Assembly: GCA_016713535.1 (NCBI GenBank) | Contig: JADJOY010000001.1 | Coordinates: 476,640-540,639, forward strand | Length of the DNA stretch: 64,000 nt | Source of the DNA: JADJOY01 sp016713535 [NCBI: Deltaproteobacteria bacterium] | GTDB lineage: Bacteria > JADJOY01 | Direction of reading: 5' to 3' | In this document: piece by piece, positions 20,521-29,424 of the stretch | Layout of the letters: each line of letters opens with the position of its first letter | How positions within the stretch are numbered: the stretch's first letter is position 1 | Made by a program: the position numbers and the translations under genes | Notes under the pieces: model-generated | Databases searched by the model: none | Seen by the model: only the letters and a program-made list of their open reading frames with translations | Told to the model about the DNA's origin: nothing

Positions 20521-21552
20521 GTGGCCCCGAACGCGACCGCGCGACTCGTGTTGCAGGCGTCGGCCGCGCTCGCCGTGGTGACGGTGTGGGCGCGCTGGAT
20601 CGCGCCTCACGTCAACCCCTACCAGCTCCAGGTCATCAACTACATCGGCATCAACGTCGTGATGGCGGTGTCGCTCAACCTCATCAACGGTCACACCGGG
20701 CAGTTCTCGATCGGACACGCGGGCTTCATGGCGCTCGGCGCCTACGGCTCGGCGGCGATCACCTGCTACGGCGGGCCGCACCTGCTGCCCTGGCTGAGCG
20801 GGACGCTCGGGCTGGCGGAAGGCACGGCGAAGGCGCTGCTGCTGAACGGGGCGATGCTGGCGGGCGGCGGGCTCGCAGCGCTCGCCGGCGTGGTCGTGGG
20901 GATTCCGACGCTGCGATTGCGCGGCGACTACCTCGCGATCGCCACGCTCGGGTTCGGAGAGATCATCCGCGTCATCATCCTGAACCTCGACGTGGTGGGA
21001 GGGGCGCGCGGCTTCACCGACATCCCCGAGCTCGCCGGCACGTTCTGGATCTTCCTGTGGGCGTTCGTCACCGTGGCGGTGATCGCGCGCATCGTCGGCT
21101 CGACCAAGGGCCTCGCGTACTTGGCGATCCGCGAGGACGAGGTCGCTGCGGAGGCCGTCGGCATCTCGACGACCCGCACCAAGGTCTCCGCTTTCTTGCT
21201 AGGCGCCTTCTTCGCCGGCATCGGCGGCGGGCTCTTCGCGCACAACGTCACGTATCTGCACACCAACATGTTCACCTTCATGAAGTCCATCGAGTACATC
21301 GTGATGGTGGTGCTCGGTGGCATGGGCAGCATCACCGGTTCGGTGGTGGCCGCGGTGGTGCTGACGGCGTTGCCCGAGGCGCTGCGCGCCATCGAGAAGT
21401 ACCGAATGGTGATGTATTCGATGCTGCTGATCGTGCTGATGTTGACCCGGCCGCAGGGGCTCATGGGCCGCCACGAGCTGAGCTTCGCGGCGATCCGCCG
21501 GCGGCTCGCGGTGCGCAAGGGCGGCGCGTCCGTGGCGGGGGACGTGCCGTGA
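20521..21552 (+). CDS. livM: Branched-chain amino-acid ABC transporter permease LivM
   Basis: A 343-residue multi-spanning permease, partner of LivH. It carries the LivM pattern NLINGHTGQFSIGHAGFMALGAY, the loop IPTLRLRGDYLAIATLGFGEI and the coupling segment VVLGGMGSITGSVVAA. The GTG at 20521 is 3 bp after the livH stop and is the only start that keeps the first helix (LVLQASAALAVVTVWARW). The stop overlaps the GTG of livG (21549-21552), so the subunits are translationally coupled. Confidence 0.95.
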   Translation: MAPNATARLVLQASAALAVVTVWARWIAPHVNPYQLQVINYIGINVVMAVSLNLINGHTGQFSIGHAGFMALGAYGSAAITCYGGPHLLPWLSGTLGLAEGTAKALLLNGAMLAGGGLAALAGVVVGIPTLRLRGDYLAIATLGFGEIIRVIILNLDVVGGARGFTDIPELAGTFWIFLWAFVTVAVIARIVGSTKGLAYLAIREDEVAAEAVGISTTRTKVSAFLLGAFFAGIGGGLFAHNVTYLHTNMFTFMKSIEYIVMVVLGGMGSITGSVVAAVVLTALPEALRAIEKYRMVMYSMLLIVLMLTRPQGLMGRHELSFAAIRRRLAVRKGGASVAGDVP

Positions 21553-22325
21553 GCGCGCCGGTGCTGGTGGTCGAGAACGTCACCAAGTGCTTCGGCGGCC
21601 TGACCGCCGTGTCCGAGCTCGACCTCGAGCTTCGCAGCGAGGAGCTGGTCGGGATCATCGGTCCGAACGGCAGCGGCAAGACCACCGCGTTCAACTTGAT
21701 CACCGGGTTCTACGAGCCGACCCGCGGCTCGATCCGCCTCGGCGACAAGCGTATCGATGGCCTGCGCACCAACCAGATCAACCGCGCCGGCATCGCGCGC
21801 ACCTTCCAGAACATCCGGCTCTTCCCGGACCTGAGCGCGCTCGACAACGTGCGTGTCGCGTTCCACGTCGGCGTGCGCTCCGGGATCACCTCACGGGTGC
21901 TGCGCACCCAGTCGTTCCTCGACGAGGAGCGCAGGATCGGTCGCGCGGCGATGGAGCTGCTCGAGCGGTTCGATCTCGCTCGCTTCGCGCTCTCGTCGGC
22001 GCGGAATCTCCCGTACGGCGAACAGCGCCGGCTCGAGATCGCGCGCGCGCTCGCGACCTCGCCGAAGATCCTCCTGCTCGACGAACCGGCCGCGGGCATG
22101 AACCCCACCGAGAAGGTGGAGCTCGCGCGATTGATCCGCCGCGTGAAGGACGAATACGACCTCACGATCCTGCTCATCGACCACGACATGAAGGTGGTGA
22201 TGGGGCTCTGCGACCGGATCCTGGTGCTCGACCACGGTGAGACCATCGCCCAGGGCACGCCCGAGCAGGTGCAGCGCGACCCCAAGGTCATCGCGGCCTA
22301 CCTCGGCGCGGACGCGGTGGCGTGA
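21549..22325 (+). CDS. livG: Branched-chain amino-acid ABC transporter ATPase LivG
   Basis: A 258-residue ABC ATPase with Walker A GPNGSGKTT, Q-loop IARTFQNIRLF, a signature in the LivG form NLPYGEQRRLEIARAL, Walker B ILLLDEPAAGMNP and switch His in LLIDHDMKVVM. The AAGMNP stretch after Walker B is typical of LivG as opposed to LivF. The start is GTG 21549, overlapping the livM stop. It pairs with LivF on the cytoplasmic side of the LivHM pore. Confidence 0.95.
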   Translation: MSAPVLVVENVTKCFGGLTAVSELDLELRSEELVGIIGPNGSGKTTAFNLITGFYEPTRGSIRLGDKRIDGLRTNQINRAGIARTFQNIRLFPDLSALDNVRVAFHVGVRSGITSRVLRTQSFLDEERRIGRAAMELLERFDLARFALSSARNLPYGEQRRLEIARALATSPKILLLDEPAAGMNPTEKVELARLIRRVKDEYDLTILLIDHDMKVVMGLCDRILVLDHGETIAQGTPEQVQRDPKVIAAYLGADAVA

Positions 22326-22335
22326 GGTTGCCCCG

Positions 22336-23070
22336 ATGGAAGCGGCGCCAATCCTCCGCCTCGAGAACGTGCGCGTTTCCTACGGCGCGGTGCGCGCCTT
22401 GTGCGGCGTGTCGGTCGAGGTCCGCGAGGGCGAGATCGTCACGTTGCTCGGCTCGAACGGCGCGGGAAAGAGCTCGCTCCTGCGCGCGATCTCGGGACTG
22501 GTGCCCCTCTTGGAAGGACGGATCGTGCTGCGGCGCGATGGGCAGGACGTCGACCTCCGCGGCGTTCCCGCTCACCAGATCGTGCGCCACGGCATCGCCC
22601 ACGTGCCCGAAGGGCGGCGCGTGTTCGCGAGCCTGTCGGTGCTCGAAAACCTGGAGATGGGCGCCTTCCTGCGCCGCGACGGGGCCGGAATCCGCGCAGA
22701 CCTCGACGACGTGTTCACGCTCTTCCCGCGTCTCGCCGAGCGCCGCTCGCAGCGCGCGGAGACGCTCTCCGGTGGCGAGCAGCAGATGCTCGCGATCGGC
22801 CGCGCGCTCATGAGCCGTCCCCGGATCCTGCTCATGGACGAGCCCTCGCTCGGCATCGCGCCGCTGCTCGTGAAGACGATCTTCGACACCATCCGCGAGA
22901 TCAACGTCGAGCGCCGCATGACGATCGTCGTGGTGGAGCAGAACGCACGCGTCGCCCTCGGCGTCGCCCACCGTGGTTACGTGCTCGAGGTCGGCGAGAT
23001 CGCGCTCGCCGGATCCGCTGCCGACCTCGCCGGCAACGACGAGGTCCGCAAGGCGTACCTCGGCGGTTGA
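22336..23070 (+). CDS. livF: Branched-chain amino-acid ABC transporter ATPase LivF
   Basis: A 244-residue ABC ATPase with Walker A GSNGAGKSS, the LivF hallmark HVPEGRRVFASLSVLENL, signature LSGGEQQMLAIGRALM, Walker B ILLMDEPSLGIAP and switch region VVVEQNARVALG. ATG 22336 lies 10 bp after livG. It closes the liv operon; the following thiolase gene has its own candidate promoter. Confidence 0.95.
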   Translation: MEAAPILRLENVRVSYGAVRALCGVSVEVREGEIVTLLGSNGAGKSSLLRAISGLVPLLEGRIVLRRDGQDVDLRGVPAHQIVRHGIAHVPEGRRVFASLSVLENLEMGAFLRRDGAGIRADLDDVFTLFPRLAERRSQRAETLSGGEQQMLAIGRALMSRPRILLMDEPSLGIAPLLVKTIFDTIREINVERRMTIVVVEQNARVALGVAHRGYVLEVGEIALAGSAADLAGNDEVRKAYLGG

Positions 23071-23133
23071 GCGCCGACCCGCGCATCACCGTTCAGCGGG
23101 CTCGTCACCCCCGGAACCAAACGACCGATGGTT

Positions 23134-23162
23134 TTGCCGCCCTGGCGCGCGCAGTGCTAGGT
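23134..23162 (+). promoter_or_regulatory. Candidate promoter for the thiolase gene
   Basis: TTGCCG (23134-23139), 17 bp, then CTAGGT (23157-23162), 63 bp before the thiolase start in the spacer after livF. Confidence 0.5.
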
Positions 23163-23225
23163 AAGCAGCGTTAACTTCGACGCCGGCCAGGTGCCGGGCA
23201 CCAGCCGAGCCAAAGGGGTCGCATC

Positions 23226-24392
23226 ATGAAGAAAGGCCGGGACGTTTGCGTGATCGGGGTCGGCATGACGAAGTTCGAGCGCGGCGACCGCGATTTCATG
23301 GATCTGGCGCAGGAAGCCGGCTCGGCGGCGCTCCAGATGGCCGGGGTTCCGTACGACAGGGTCGAGCAGGCCTTCGTCGGCTACGTGAACGGCATGAGCA
23401 CCAACGGTCAGCGCGCGGTGTACGGCCTCGGCATGACCGGGATCCCGGTCTACAACGTCAACAACAACTGCTCGACCGGCTCCACCGCGCTCTATCTCGG
23501 CTGGCAGGCGGTCTCGTTCGGGATCAACGAGTGCGTGCTGGCGCTCGGCTTCGAGAAGATGGAGAAGGGCCCCCTCGAGAACCAGCTCCAGGGGCTCAAG
23601 GACAAGCAGGCGTCGGAGGACGGGGAGGAAAAGAAGAAGAAGCCGCCGATCGCCGCGCGCATCTTCGGTTCGGGCGGGCGCGAGCACATGGAGCTCTACG
23701 GTACGACCCGTGAGCAGTTCGCGAAGGTGTCGGTCAAGAACCATCGCCACTCGGTGCACAACCCGCGTTCCCAGTACCAGGACGCGTGCACCCTCGAAGA
23801 GGTGCTCGCGTCGCGCGAGATCTACGATCCGCTGACGCTTCTCCAGTGCTGCCCGACGTCCGACGGCTCCGGTGCCGCGATCCTGTGCTCGGAGGAGTTC
23901 GCCCGCAGCCTGGGAATCACCAACCCCGTCAAGATCATCGGCTCGACGATGACCACCGACAAAGCCGAGGACATGGGCAACGGCGCGATCGGCATGATCG
24001 GGTTCGGCATGACCCGCGACGCGGCGAAGAACATCTACGAGATGACCGGCTACGGTCCCAAGGACGTGCAGGTCATCGAGCTCCACGACTGTTTCTCCAC
24101 CAACGAGCTCATCACCTACGAGGGGCTCGGCCTGTGTCCGGTCGGGCAGGGCGGACGCCTCATCGACGAGGATCAGGTCACCTACGGCGGCAAGTGGGTG
24201 GTGAACCCGTCGGGCGGCCTGCTGTCGAAGGGCCACCCGCTCGGCGCCACGGGTCTCGCGCAATGTGCCGAGATCACCTGGCAGCTCCTCGGCCAGGCGG
24301 ACAAGCGTCAGGTGCCCGGCGCCAAGATCGGTCTGCAGCACAACCTCGGTCTCGGCGGCGCGTGCGTCGTGACCATGTACAAGCGCGACTGA
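23226..24392 (+). CDS. SCP-x-like thiolase / lipid-transfer protein
   Basis: A 388-residue member of the thiolase superfamily, of the sterol-carrier-protein-x type (often annotated lipid-transfer protein or acetyl-CoA acetyltransferase). The nucleophile Cys lies in [14 protein letters not shown]. The C-terminal half has [20 protein letters not shown], the His of [19 protein letters not shown], and [17 protein letters not shown]. Family members cleave or condense 3-ketoacyl-CoA with bulky or branched chains. The context after a complete liv transporter suggests a catabolic role for branched or cyclic acyl-CoA, but this is inference. It is full length, with good family motifs and no separate SCP2 domain. 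Confidence 0.82.
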   Translation: MKKGRDVCVIGVGMTKFERGDRDFMDLAQEAGSAALQMAGVPYDRVEQAFVGYVNGMSTNGQRAVYGLGMTGIPVYNVNNNCSTGSTALYLGWQAVSFGINECVLALGFEKMEKGPLENQLQGLKDKQASEDGEEKKKKPPIAARIFGSGGREHMELYGTTREQFAKVSVKNHRHSVHNPRSQYQDACTLEEVLASREIYDPLTLLQCCPTSDGSGAAILCSEEFARSLGITNPVKIIGSTMTTDKAEDMGNGAIGMIGFGMTRDAAKNIYEMTGYGPKDVQVIELHDCFSTNELITYEGLGLCPVGQGGRLIDEDQVTYGGKWVVNPSGGLLSKGHPLGATGLAQCAEITWQLLGQADKRQVPGAKIGLQHNLGLGGACVVTMYKRD

Positions 24393-24401
24393 GCGTGTCG
24401 T

Positions 24402-24426
24402 GGGCGCCGGCGTGTCGCCGGCGCCC
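24402..24426 (+). terminator. Strong hairpin after the thiolase gene
   Basis: A perfect 11-bp stem GGGCGCCGGCG/CGCCGGCGCCC with a 3-nt loop, 10 bp past the stop. It lacks a T-run but is very stable; probably the end of the thiolase transcript. Confidence 0.6.
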
Positions 24427-24446
24427 ATGCCCTACTCGCCATCGTC

Positions 24447-25179
24447 GTGCCCTCCCGCGCCGTTTCGCTGTTCGTGACCGGCACCGATACGGGTGTCGGG
24501 AAGACGGTCGTCAGCACGGCGCTGGCACGGGCCTTTCGCGACCGGGGCCTGCGCGTCGGCGTGCTGAAGCCCGTCGAGACGGGATGGCCCGCGTCGCCCG
24601 GGGCGGAAGTGGCCACCGACGGCGGGCGTCTCCGCGAGGCCGCGGGTGATCCCGGAGTCGTTGGCCGAGATCGTACCGGTGCGTCTGGCCGAGCCACTCG
24701 CGCCGGCGGTGGCCGCCGAGCGCGCCGGGGTCCGGATCGACGTGGACGATCTCGTGGAGCGTGCCCGGGAGAAGGCGCGGCGCGTCGACCTGCTGCTCCT
24801 CGAGGGCGCAGGTGGGCTCCTGGTTCCCCTCGCCCCCGCGCGCACCACGCTCGACCTGGTGGCGGCGCTCGGCGCGACGGTGCTCGTCGTCGCCGGGAAC
24901 CGGCTCGGTGTGATCAACCACACCTTGCTCGCCGTGGAACGTCTCGCTGCTGCCAACGTGCCGATCGTGGGCGTGGTGCTCAACCGGCTCGGGTCCAGCG
25001 CGGGGCTCGCCGAGTCCCTCAACCCAGGCTCGCTCGAGCGCCTGCTCGGCCCCCGGTACCTCGGTGAGCTACCGTGGCTCGGGGATCGCGCCGACGCCGC
25101 GTCGGCCGCGGCGGCGCTGAGTCGCACGATCGACCTCGACGATCTCTGGCGGACGCTGGCCACTTCGCCTGCGCGGTGA
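24447..25179 (+). CDS. bioD: Dethiobiotin synthetase BioD (frameshifted)
   Basis: ATP-dependent dethiobiotin synthetase of biotin synthesis, about 240 residues. The P-loop GTDTGVGKTVVSTAL, the substrate segment VLKPVETGW, the second family motif LLLLEGAGGLLVPL and the adenine-binding VVLNRLG are present. The frame shifts at about 24651-24653: a run CCC with one C removed gives GDPESLAEIVPVRLAEPLAP, the expected BioD continuation. The start is GTG 24447, four residues before the conserved strand. No other bio genes are adjacent. Confidence 0.85.
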
Positions 25180-25222
25180 GATTTCCCTGCATGTTTTGGG
25201 CCGTTTCGCGTGGTCGTGACCC

Positions 25223-25250
25223 TTGATCTTCCGGGCCGATCACCTATGAT
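25223..25250 (+). promoter_or_regulatory. Candidate sigma-70 promoter for the dksA-like gene
   Basis: TTGATC (25223-25228), 16 bp, then TATGAT (25245-25250), 20 bp before the start codon, which implies a very short 5' leader. Confidence 0.55.
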
Positions 25251-25270
25251 GAACCGGATGAGGTTCAGGC

Positions 25271-25663
25271 ATGGATGCATCGTCGATGAGTGAAGCGGAG
25301 CTCGCGTTCTTCCGCGACCTGCTCACCGACCAGCTCAACGGGCTGATCGTGGAGGCCGGGCGGACCGTGGAAGGCATGAACGGCGAGCGCACGGAGTTTC
25401 CCGACCCCACCGATCGTGCGTCGCTCGAGTCCGATCGCAACTTCGACCTCCGGATCCGCGATCGCGAACGGAAGCTCATCAAGAAGATTCGCGAGGCGCT
25501 CGATCGCATCCAGGACGGTTCGTTCGGGGTCTGTGACGAGTGCGGTGGACCGATCAGCGTCGAGCGACTGCGCGCGCGGCCGGTCACGACGCTGTGCATC
25601 GCGTGCAAGGCCGAACAGGAAGCCGAGGAGCGGACCGCCGAAAAGGCGCAGCGCGGCCGGTGA
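25271..25663 (+). CDS. dksA: DksA/TraR-family zinc-finger regulator
   Basis: A 130-residue regulator that inserts into the RNA polymerase secondary channel and, with ppGpp, adjusts stable-RNA and amino-acid gene transcription. It has a long helical hairpin (residues 10-82) with DPTDRAS at its tip, matching the functional Asp-x-x-Asp-x-Ala of DksA, then a zinc finger with Cys88/Cys91 and Cys109/Cys112 and the family pattern GSFGVCDECG ... RPVTTLCIACK. ATG 25271 has GAGG upstream. It is followed at 70 bp by the unknown gene and then ftsY. Confidence 0.88.
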   Translation: MDASSMSEAELAFFRDLLTDQLNGLIVEAGRTVEGMNGERTEFPDPTDRASLESDRNFDLRIRDRERKLIKKIREALDRIQDGSFGVCDECGGPISVERLRARPVTTLCIACKAEQEAEERTAEKAQRGR

Positions 25664-25733
25664 GCTGCGGCGCCGCCGCGCGCGGGACGCCGCGCGCGAG
25701 CCTGGCGCACGAAGGTTTCGGGGGCGCGCCGGG

Positions 25734-27030
25734 ATGACTCGCAAGCACGACGCAGGCGTCTCGGAGGGGGGGCCGCGGGCCGCCGCCCGGGTGCTTGCCG
25801 CCGCCGCGGCCACGGGAGCCTCGGAAGCGGGACTGGCCTCCCGCGTGGCGGCGGCGCTCGGAGCCGAGCTGGGCGCCACGCTCGTCGCTCGCTGCGTCGA
25901 CTCGCTCGGGCGCGGCTCCGCTGCGGCGGAGTGGCGCGACGTGCCGGATGGGCTCTTCGACGCGACCCTCGAGGCTGCGTCGATGCTCGGCCGAGCGGAC
26001 TGGCTGGCCTCCGCGCTCGACGCCGAGCTCGGCGCGAAGGAGCGGGTGAAGGCGGTGAAGCGTGCGCTCCATGCGCTGCGCTCGCGGGGTGTGGCGATCG
26101 AGCCGTTCACGCAGGCCGCGGCGCCGAGCGCGTTTCGCGCCCGGGCCGTCCACGATCCGGATGCCGAGCGGCGTTCGGTGATCTCGGCGCCGGACGGGAT
26201 GGGCGCGCGGCTCGTCGTGGTGATCGCGGACGTGGCCCACGGCGTCGCGTTCCTGGAGGGCGATCTTCCGCGACGAGACGCTGGTCCGGGTCGCCGGGAC
26301 CGTGTCGGCACGCAAGCAGGTTCGGCCAATGGTGCGCCAGCTCTTCGCGACGTGGGGCGACGCACTCACCTCCGTGGACGTGAGCATCGGCGCCGGCGAG
26401 ATCCTGGAGGCCGAGGGCGAAGGGCGGATCGAAGCGCCGAGCTTGCGTGAGCGGGTCGGCGAGCTTCGCCCGGTGCTCAAGCCGCTCGCGGAGCCGCGCC
26501 AGCGGCTCGCCGAGCCCGCCCTCGACGAGAATGCGTTCCGGCGCCGCGCCGCCGAGTCGGGGACGCTGTTCGAGTCACCGCTCTTCGCCGGCTGGATGCC
26601 TGACCAGCACGCGCTGCTCGAGTGCGGTGAGAAGCTGCATCTCGCGATGGCGAGCGAGCTGGTGCTCAACGAGGTGCAGCGTCACGAGCAGCTCGAGGGC
26701 GTCTTCTCTCGTGCGGTGCGCGAGTACCTGAGCGAGAGCCAGCGCCACGCACTCATGAGCCGCCTTCGTCACGCGAGCCGATTTCTCCTCGCCGCCGGAC
26801 GCGCCGACGAGGCCGAGCGCGCGTGGAGCGCGGCGTCGAGCCTCGCCGCCGGCGGTACGCCACCCTTCGTCGAGCGGATGTTCCGGCGATTCTTCGACGC
26901 ACCGCCGCGGGGCGCTGGTACCGCGGCACCACCCGCAGAGCCGTCGAGCGAGCCACGCTCGCGCCTCGTCCTGCCGGGATCCACGGATCCGGCGGGGGAC
27001 AAGCCCGGCGGCGGTCTGATCTTGCCGTGA
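25734..27030 (+). CDS. Unknown protein between dksA and ftsY (frameshifted)
   Basis: I do not recognise this protein. Read across a break at 26258-26260 (GGG with one G too many; correction gives FLEAIFRDETLVRVAG) it is about 431 residues. It has no signal peptide or membrane helix. The N-terminal part (residues 10-130) is Ala-rich and helical, with short Leu/Ala repeats resembling a HEAT-like or armadillo arrangement (ADWLASALDAELGAKERVKAVKRALHAL in pieces). A middle alpha/beta part follows (ARLVVVIADVAHGVAFLEA). The C-terminal part is helical (LLECGEKLHLAMASELVLNEV), with a Pro/Ser-rich tail ending GGGLILP. The start at 25734 is the first ATG in frame. The gene lies in the same direction as dksA and ftsY, 20 bp before ftsY. 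Confidence 0.6.
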
Positions 27031-27050
27031 GCAGAGCGTAGAGCCCCCTC

Positions 27051-28236
27051 ATGAACCGTTTCCTCGATCCGATCCGGGATCACCTCGATCAGGCCGCCCA
27101 GGCCCTGTGGAGCTACGTCCAGGGCCTGACGCCGGACCAGATCGAGCTCTACTTCCTCGGGCTCTTCGCGGTCGGCTGTCTGCTCGCGATCTGGCTGCTC
27201 TATTCGATCCACCGCCGCTCCCAGTCGCTCGACCACCGACCGGATGGCGCGGCTCAGCCCAGGCAGGTCGGTCTCCCGACGTTCCGGCGGCGCCGACGCC
27301 CGCGCCAGCCCCCGCCCAGCCCGAGAGCCTGTTCGCCCGCCTGCGGAACGGTCTGACCGCCACCCGCGACGGCCTGGTGAAGCGCCTCGACGGGCTGGTC
27401 GGCGGCCGCGGCGCGGTCGACGAACAGCTGATCGGCCAGATCGAGGAAGTCCTGATCGCGAGCGACGTCGGCGTGCGCACCTCCGGCACGCTCATCGACG
27501 TGGTGCGGGGCGGGATCCGCTCGGGGAAGATCCGCACCGCGGATCAGCTCCGCGCGGCGCTCAAGGGGCGGATCCAGGAGATCCTGGCCATCCCCGTGCC
27601 CGAACCGAAACTCGAGGCCAAGCCCCACGTGATCCTGGTGGTCGGCGTCAACGGCACGGGGAAGACGACGTCGATCGGCAAGCTGGCAGCGCGCGCCAAG
27701 CGAGACGGGCTCAAGGTGATGCTCGCCGCCGCGGACACGTTCCGCGCCGCGGCGATCGAGCAGCTCGAGATCTGGGGCCAGCGCTCGGACATCCCGGTGA
27801 TCCGGCAAGAGGAAGGCGCGGATCCAGGAGCGGTCGCGTTCGACGCGGTGCAGGCGGCGAAGGCGCGCGGCACCGACCTGCTGATCGTGGACACCGCGGG
27901 ACGGATGCACACCAAGAAGAACCTGATGGACGAGATCCGCAAGGTGAAGCGAGTGGTCGGGCGGGACCATCCGGGTGCGCCCCACGAGGTGTTCCTCGTG
28001 CTCGACGCCACCACGGGTCAGAACGCGATCTCCCAGGCGCACCTCTTCCACGAGGCGCTCGAGCTCTCGGGCTGATCCTCACCAAGCTCGACGGCACCGC
28101 GAAGGGCGGCGTGATCATCGGGATCTGTGACGAGCTCAAGATCCCGGTGCGCTACATCGGCATCGGCGAGACCATCGACGACCTGCGGCCGTTCGATGCG
28201 CGCGAGTTCGTCGACGCTCTGTTCGGCGACGACTGA
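27051..28236 (+). CDS. ftsY: Signal recognition particle receptor FtsY (two frameshifts)
   Basis: SRP receptor GTPase for co-translational membrane targeting. The N-terminus has a membrane helix ([20 protein letters not shown], about residues 35-54), then a Pro/Ala linker, an N domain and the G domain: G1 [15 protein letters not shown], the family insertion [15 protein letters not shown]3 [15 protein letters not shown] and G4 [10 protein letters not shown]. It ends in [15 protein letters not shown], a standard FtsY tail. The frame changes within the linker (about 27255-27290) and at 28069-28071, where TCGGGCTG should read TCGGGGCTG to give [10 protein letters not shown]. Both fit single-base losses. 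A true pseudogene is implausible for an essential protein. Confidence 0.92.
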
Positions 28237-28316
28237 GCGACCGATCGCGAGCTCGGGGCACGGCCGATCCCCCCGTCACCGCGGGTCGCGAGCCCCGCCT
28301 GCGGACCCGGTCCGGG

Positions 28317-28772
28317 TCACCTTCGCCGGCGCATCGCCTGCGCGGCCTCGCGGTCCATCTCGCGCTTCTTCACGTCTTCGCGGCGGTCGTACTGGCGCTT
28401 GCCCTTCGCCAGCGCGAGCTCGAGCTTGGCGCGCCCGTCCTTGAAGTAGAGGGACAGCGGCACCAGCGTCTGGCCGCGCTCGCGGACCCTGCCGATCAGC
28501 TTCTCGATCTGGGCGCGATGCAGGAGCAGCTTGCGCTTGCGGAGCGGGTCGTGGTTCGCGTACGAGGACGGCCCGTAGGCGCCGATGTGCATGTTGTAGA
28601 GCCACACCTCGTCGCCCTCGATGGCGGCGTAGGCGTCCTTGAGGTTCGCGGTTCCCGCGCGCAGCGACTTCACCTCCGAGCCGAGCAGCACCATGCCGCA
28701 CTCGAAGGTGTCCTCGACGTCGTAGTCGTAGCGTGCCTTGCGGTTCTGGCACACGAGCGTGGTGGCGGGCAC
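28317..28772 (-). CDS. smpB: SsrA-binding protein SmpB
   Basis: A 151-residue tmRNA partner that rescues stalled ribosomes. Family motifs are NRKARYDYDVEDTFECGMVL, GSEVKSLRAGTANLKDAYA, LYNMHIGAY and RKRKLLLHRAQIEKL, with the basic C-terminal tail (KKREMDREAAQAMRRRR) that enters the decoding centre. The start is GTG 28772; the nearby ATG is out of frame. It is convergent with ftsY; the spacer ends in a small GACCCG/CGGGTC hairpin (28304-28318). No tmRNA gene was seen in the window. Confidence 0.95.
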   Translation of the reverse strand: MPATTLVCQNRKARYDYDVEDTFECGMVLLGSEVKSLRAGTANLKDAYAAIEGDEVWLYNMHIGAYGPSSYANHDPLRKRKLLLHRAQIEKLIGRVRERGQTLVPLSLYFKDGRAKLELALAKGKRQYDRREDVKKREMDREAAQAMRRRR

Positions 28773-28904
28773 GGCATCCCTCGTCGGGCCGGCGGACGCA
28801 CGCGCGCGCGCCGAGCATCGTCCTTCTTAACACGCGCGAACGGGCGCGCCGCGGCCCGTGTGATGCCTCCGCGGCGACACATGCACGGACCGTACGCAGA
28901 TGCG

Positions 28905-28933
28905 TTGACGCACCCGGGGTGGGGTGCTATCTC
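28905..28933 (+). promoter_or_regulatory. Promoter of tRNA-Lys
   Basis: TTGACG (28905-28910), exactly 17 bp, then TATCTC (28928-28933), 12 bp before the mature tRNA start. This is the best -35/-10 pair in the window. Confidence 0.65.
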
Positions 28934-28945
28934 ACTCGCGCCTCG

Positions 28946-29018
28946 GGGCCCATAGCTCAATTGGTAGAGCGGCGGACTCTTAATCCGTAGGTTGAAGGTT
29001 CGAGTCCTTCTGGGCTCA
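28946..29018 (+). tRNA. tRNA-Lys (CTT)
   Basis: Full cloverleaf: acceptor GGGCCCA/TGGGCTC, D arm AGCTCAATTGGTAGAGC, anticodon CTT at 28979-28981 in loop CTCTTAA, T arm ending GGTTCGAGTCC. The discriminator is A29018, and CCA is not encoded. Confidence 0.97.
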
Positions 29019-29148
29019 CCCCGTCTTCCCCCACAACACGCGCAGTCTCCTCGGCCCAGCCCGTCGGTGGTCCGATGATGCTGCGCGTGTTGCCCGGGTC
29101 TCGCGGGTGCGCGCACCGAGCAGCGGGTGGCGGATCGGGACGACCTGC

Positions 29149-29154
29149 TAGGCT
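29149..29154 (+). promoter_or_regulatory. Candidate -10 box for tRNA-Leu
   Basis: TGCTAGGCT, an extended -10 form (TG, one base, TAGGCT at 29149-29154), 15 bp before tRNA-Leu. No convincing -35. Confidence 0.35.
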
Positions 29155-29169
29155 CGGTCTCGAGGCCCC

Positions 29170-29253
29170 GCGAGAGTGGTGGAACGGCAGACACGCTGGA
29201 CTTAGGATCCAGTGCCTTCGGGCGTGGGGGTTCAAGTCCCCCCTCTCGCACCA
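29170..29253 (+). tRNA. tRNA-Leu (TAG)
   Basis: Class II tRNA with acceptor GCGAGAG/CTCTCGC, anticodon stem CTGGA/TCCAG, anticodon TAG at 29203-29205, a long variable arm (TGCCTTCGGGCG) and T loop GTTCAAGTC. The 3' CCA is encoded (29251-29253), unlike the neighbouring tRNA-Lys. Confidence 0.97.
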
Positions 29254-29310
29254 GCACCTCCCCACCCGTGAGCGACGGTTCCGTGCCGTGGCACCGCGCT
29301 CTCGCGTCAC

Positions 29311-29340
29311 TTGGACGTGAGGATGCTGCACTGATATACC
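29311..29340 (+). promoter_or_regulatory. Candidate sigma-70 promoter for tig
   Basis: TTGGAC (29311-29316), 18 bp, then TATACC (29335-29340). It would give a leader of about 75 nt to trigger factor. Confidence 0.5.
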
Positions 29341-29424
29341 GCGCTGCTGCCCACCGCAGACGCTTTTCCCCCACCATTCAGAGTCATTGAACCCTCGGGC
29401 CTCGCGCCGACGAGGAGAGATCGC

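Noticed and set aside
24427-24477. An ATG start for bioD at 24427
   Set aside because: It is out of frame with the P-loop and reaches a stop within 17 codons; GTG 24447 is in frame and close to the conserved strand.
28304-28318. Terminator between ftsY and smpB
   Set aside because: The 6-bp GACCCG/CGGGTC hairpin has a 3-nt loop, overlaps the smpB stop and lacks a T-run; too weak to list as a feature.
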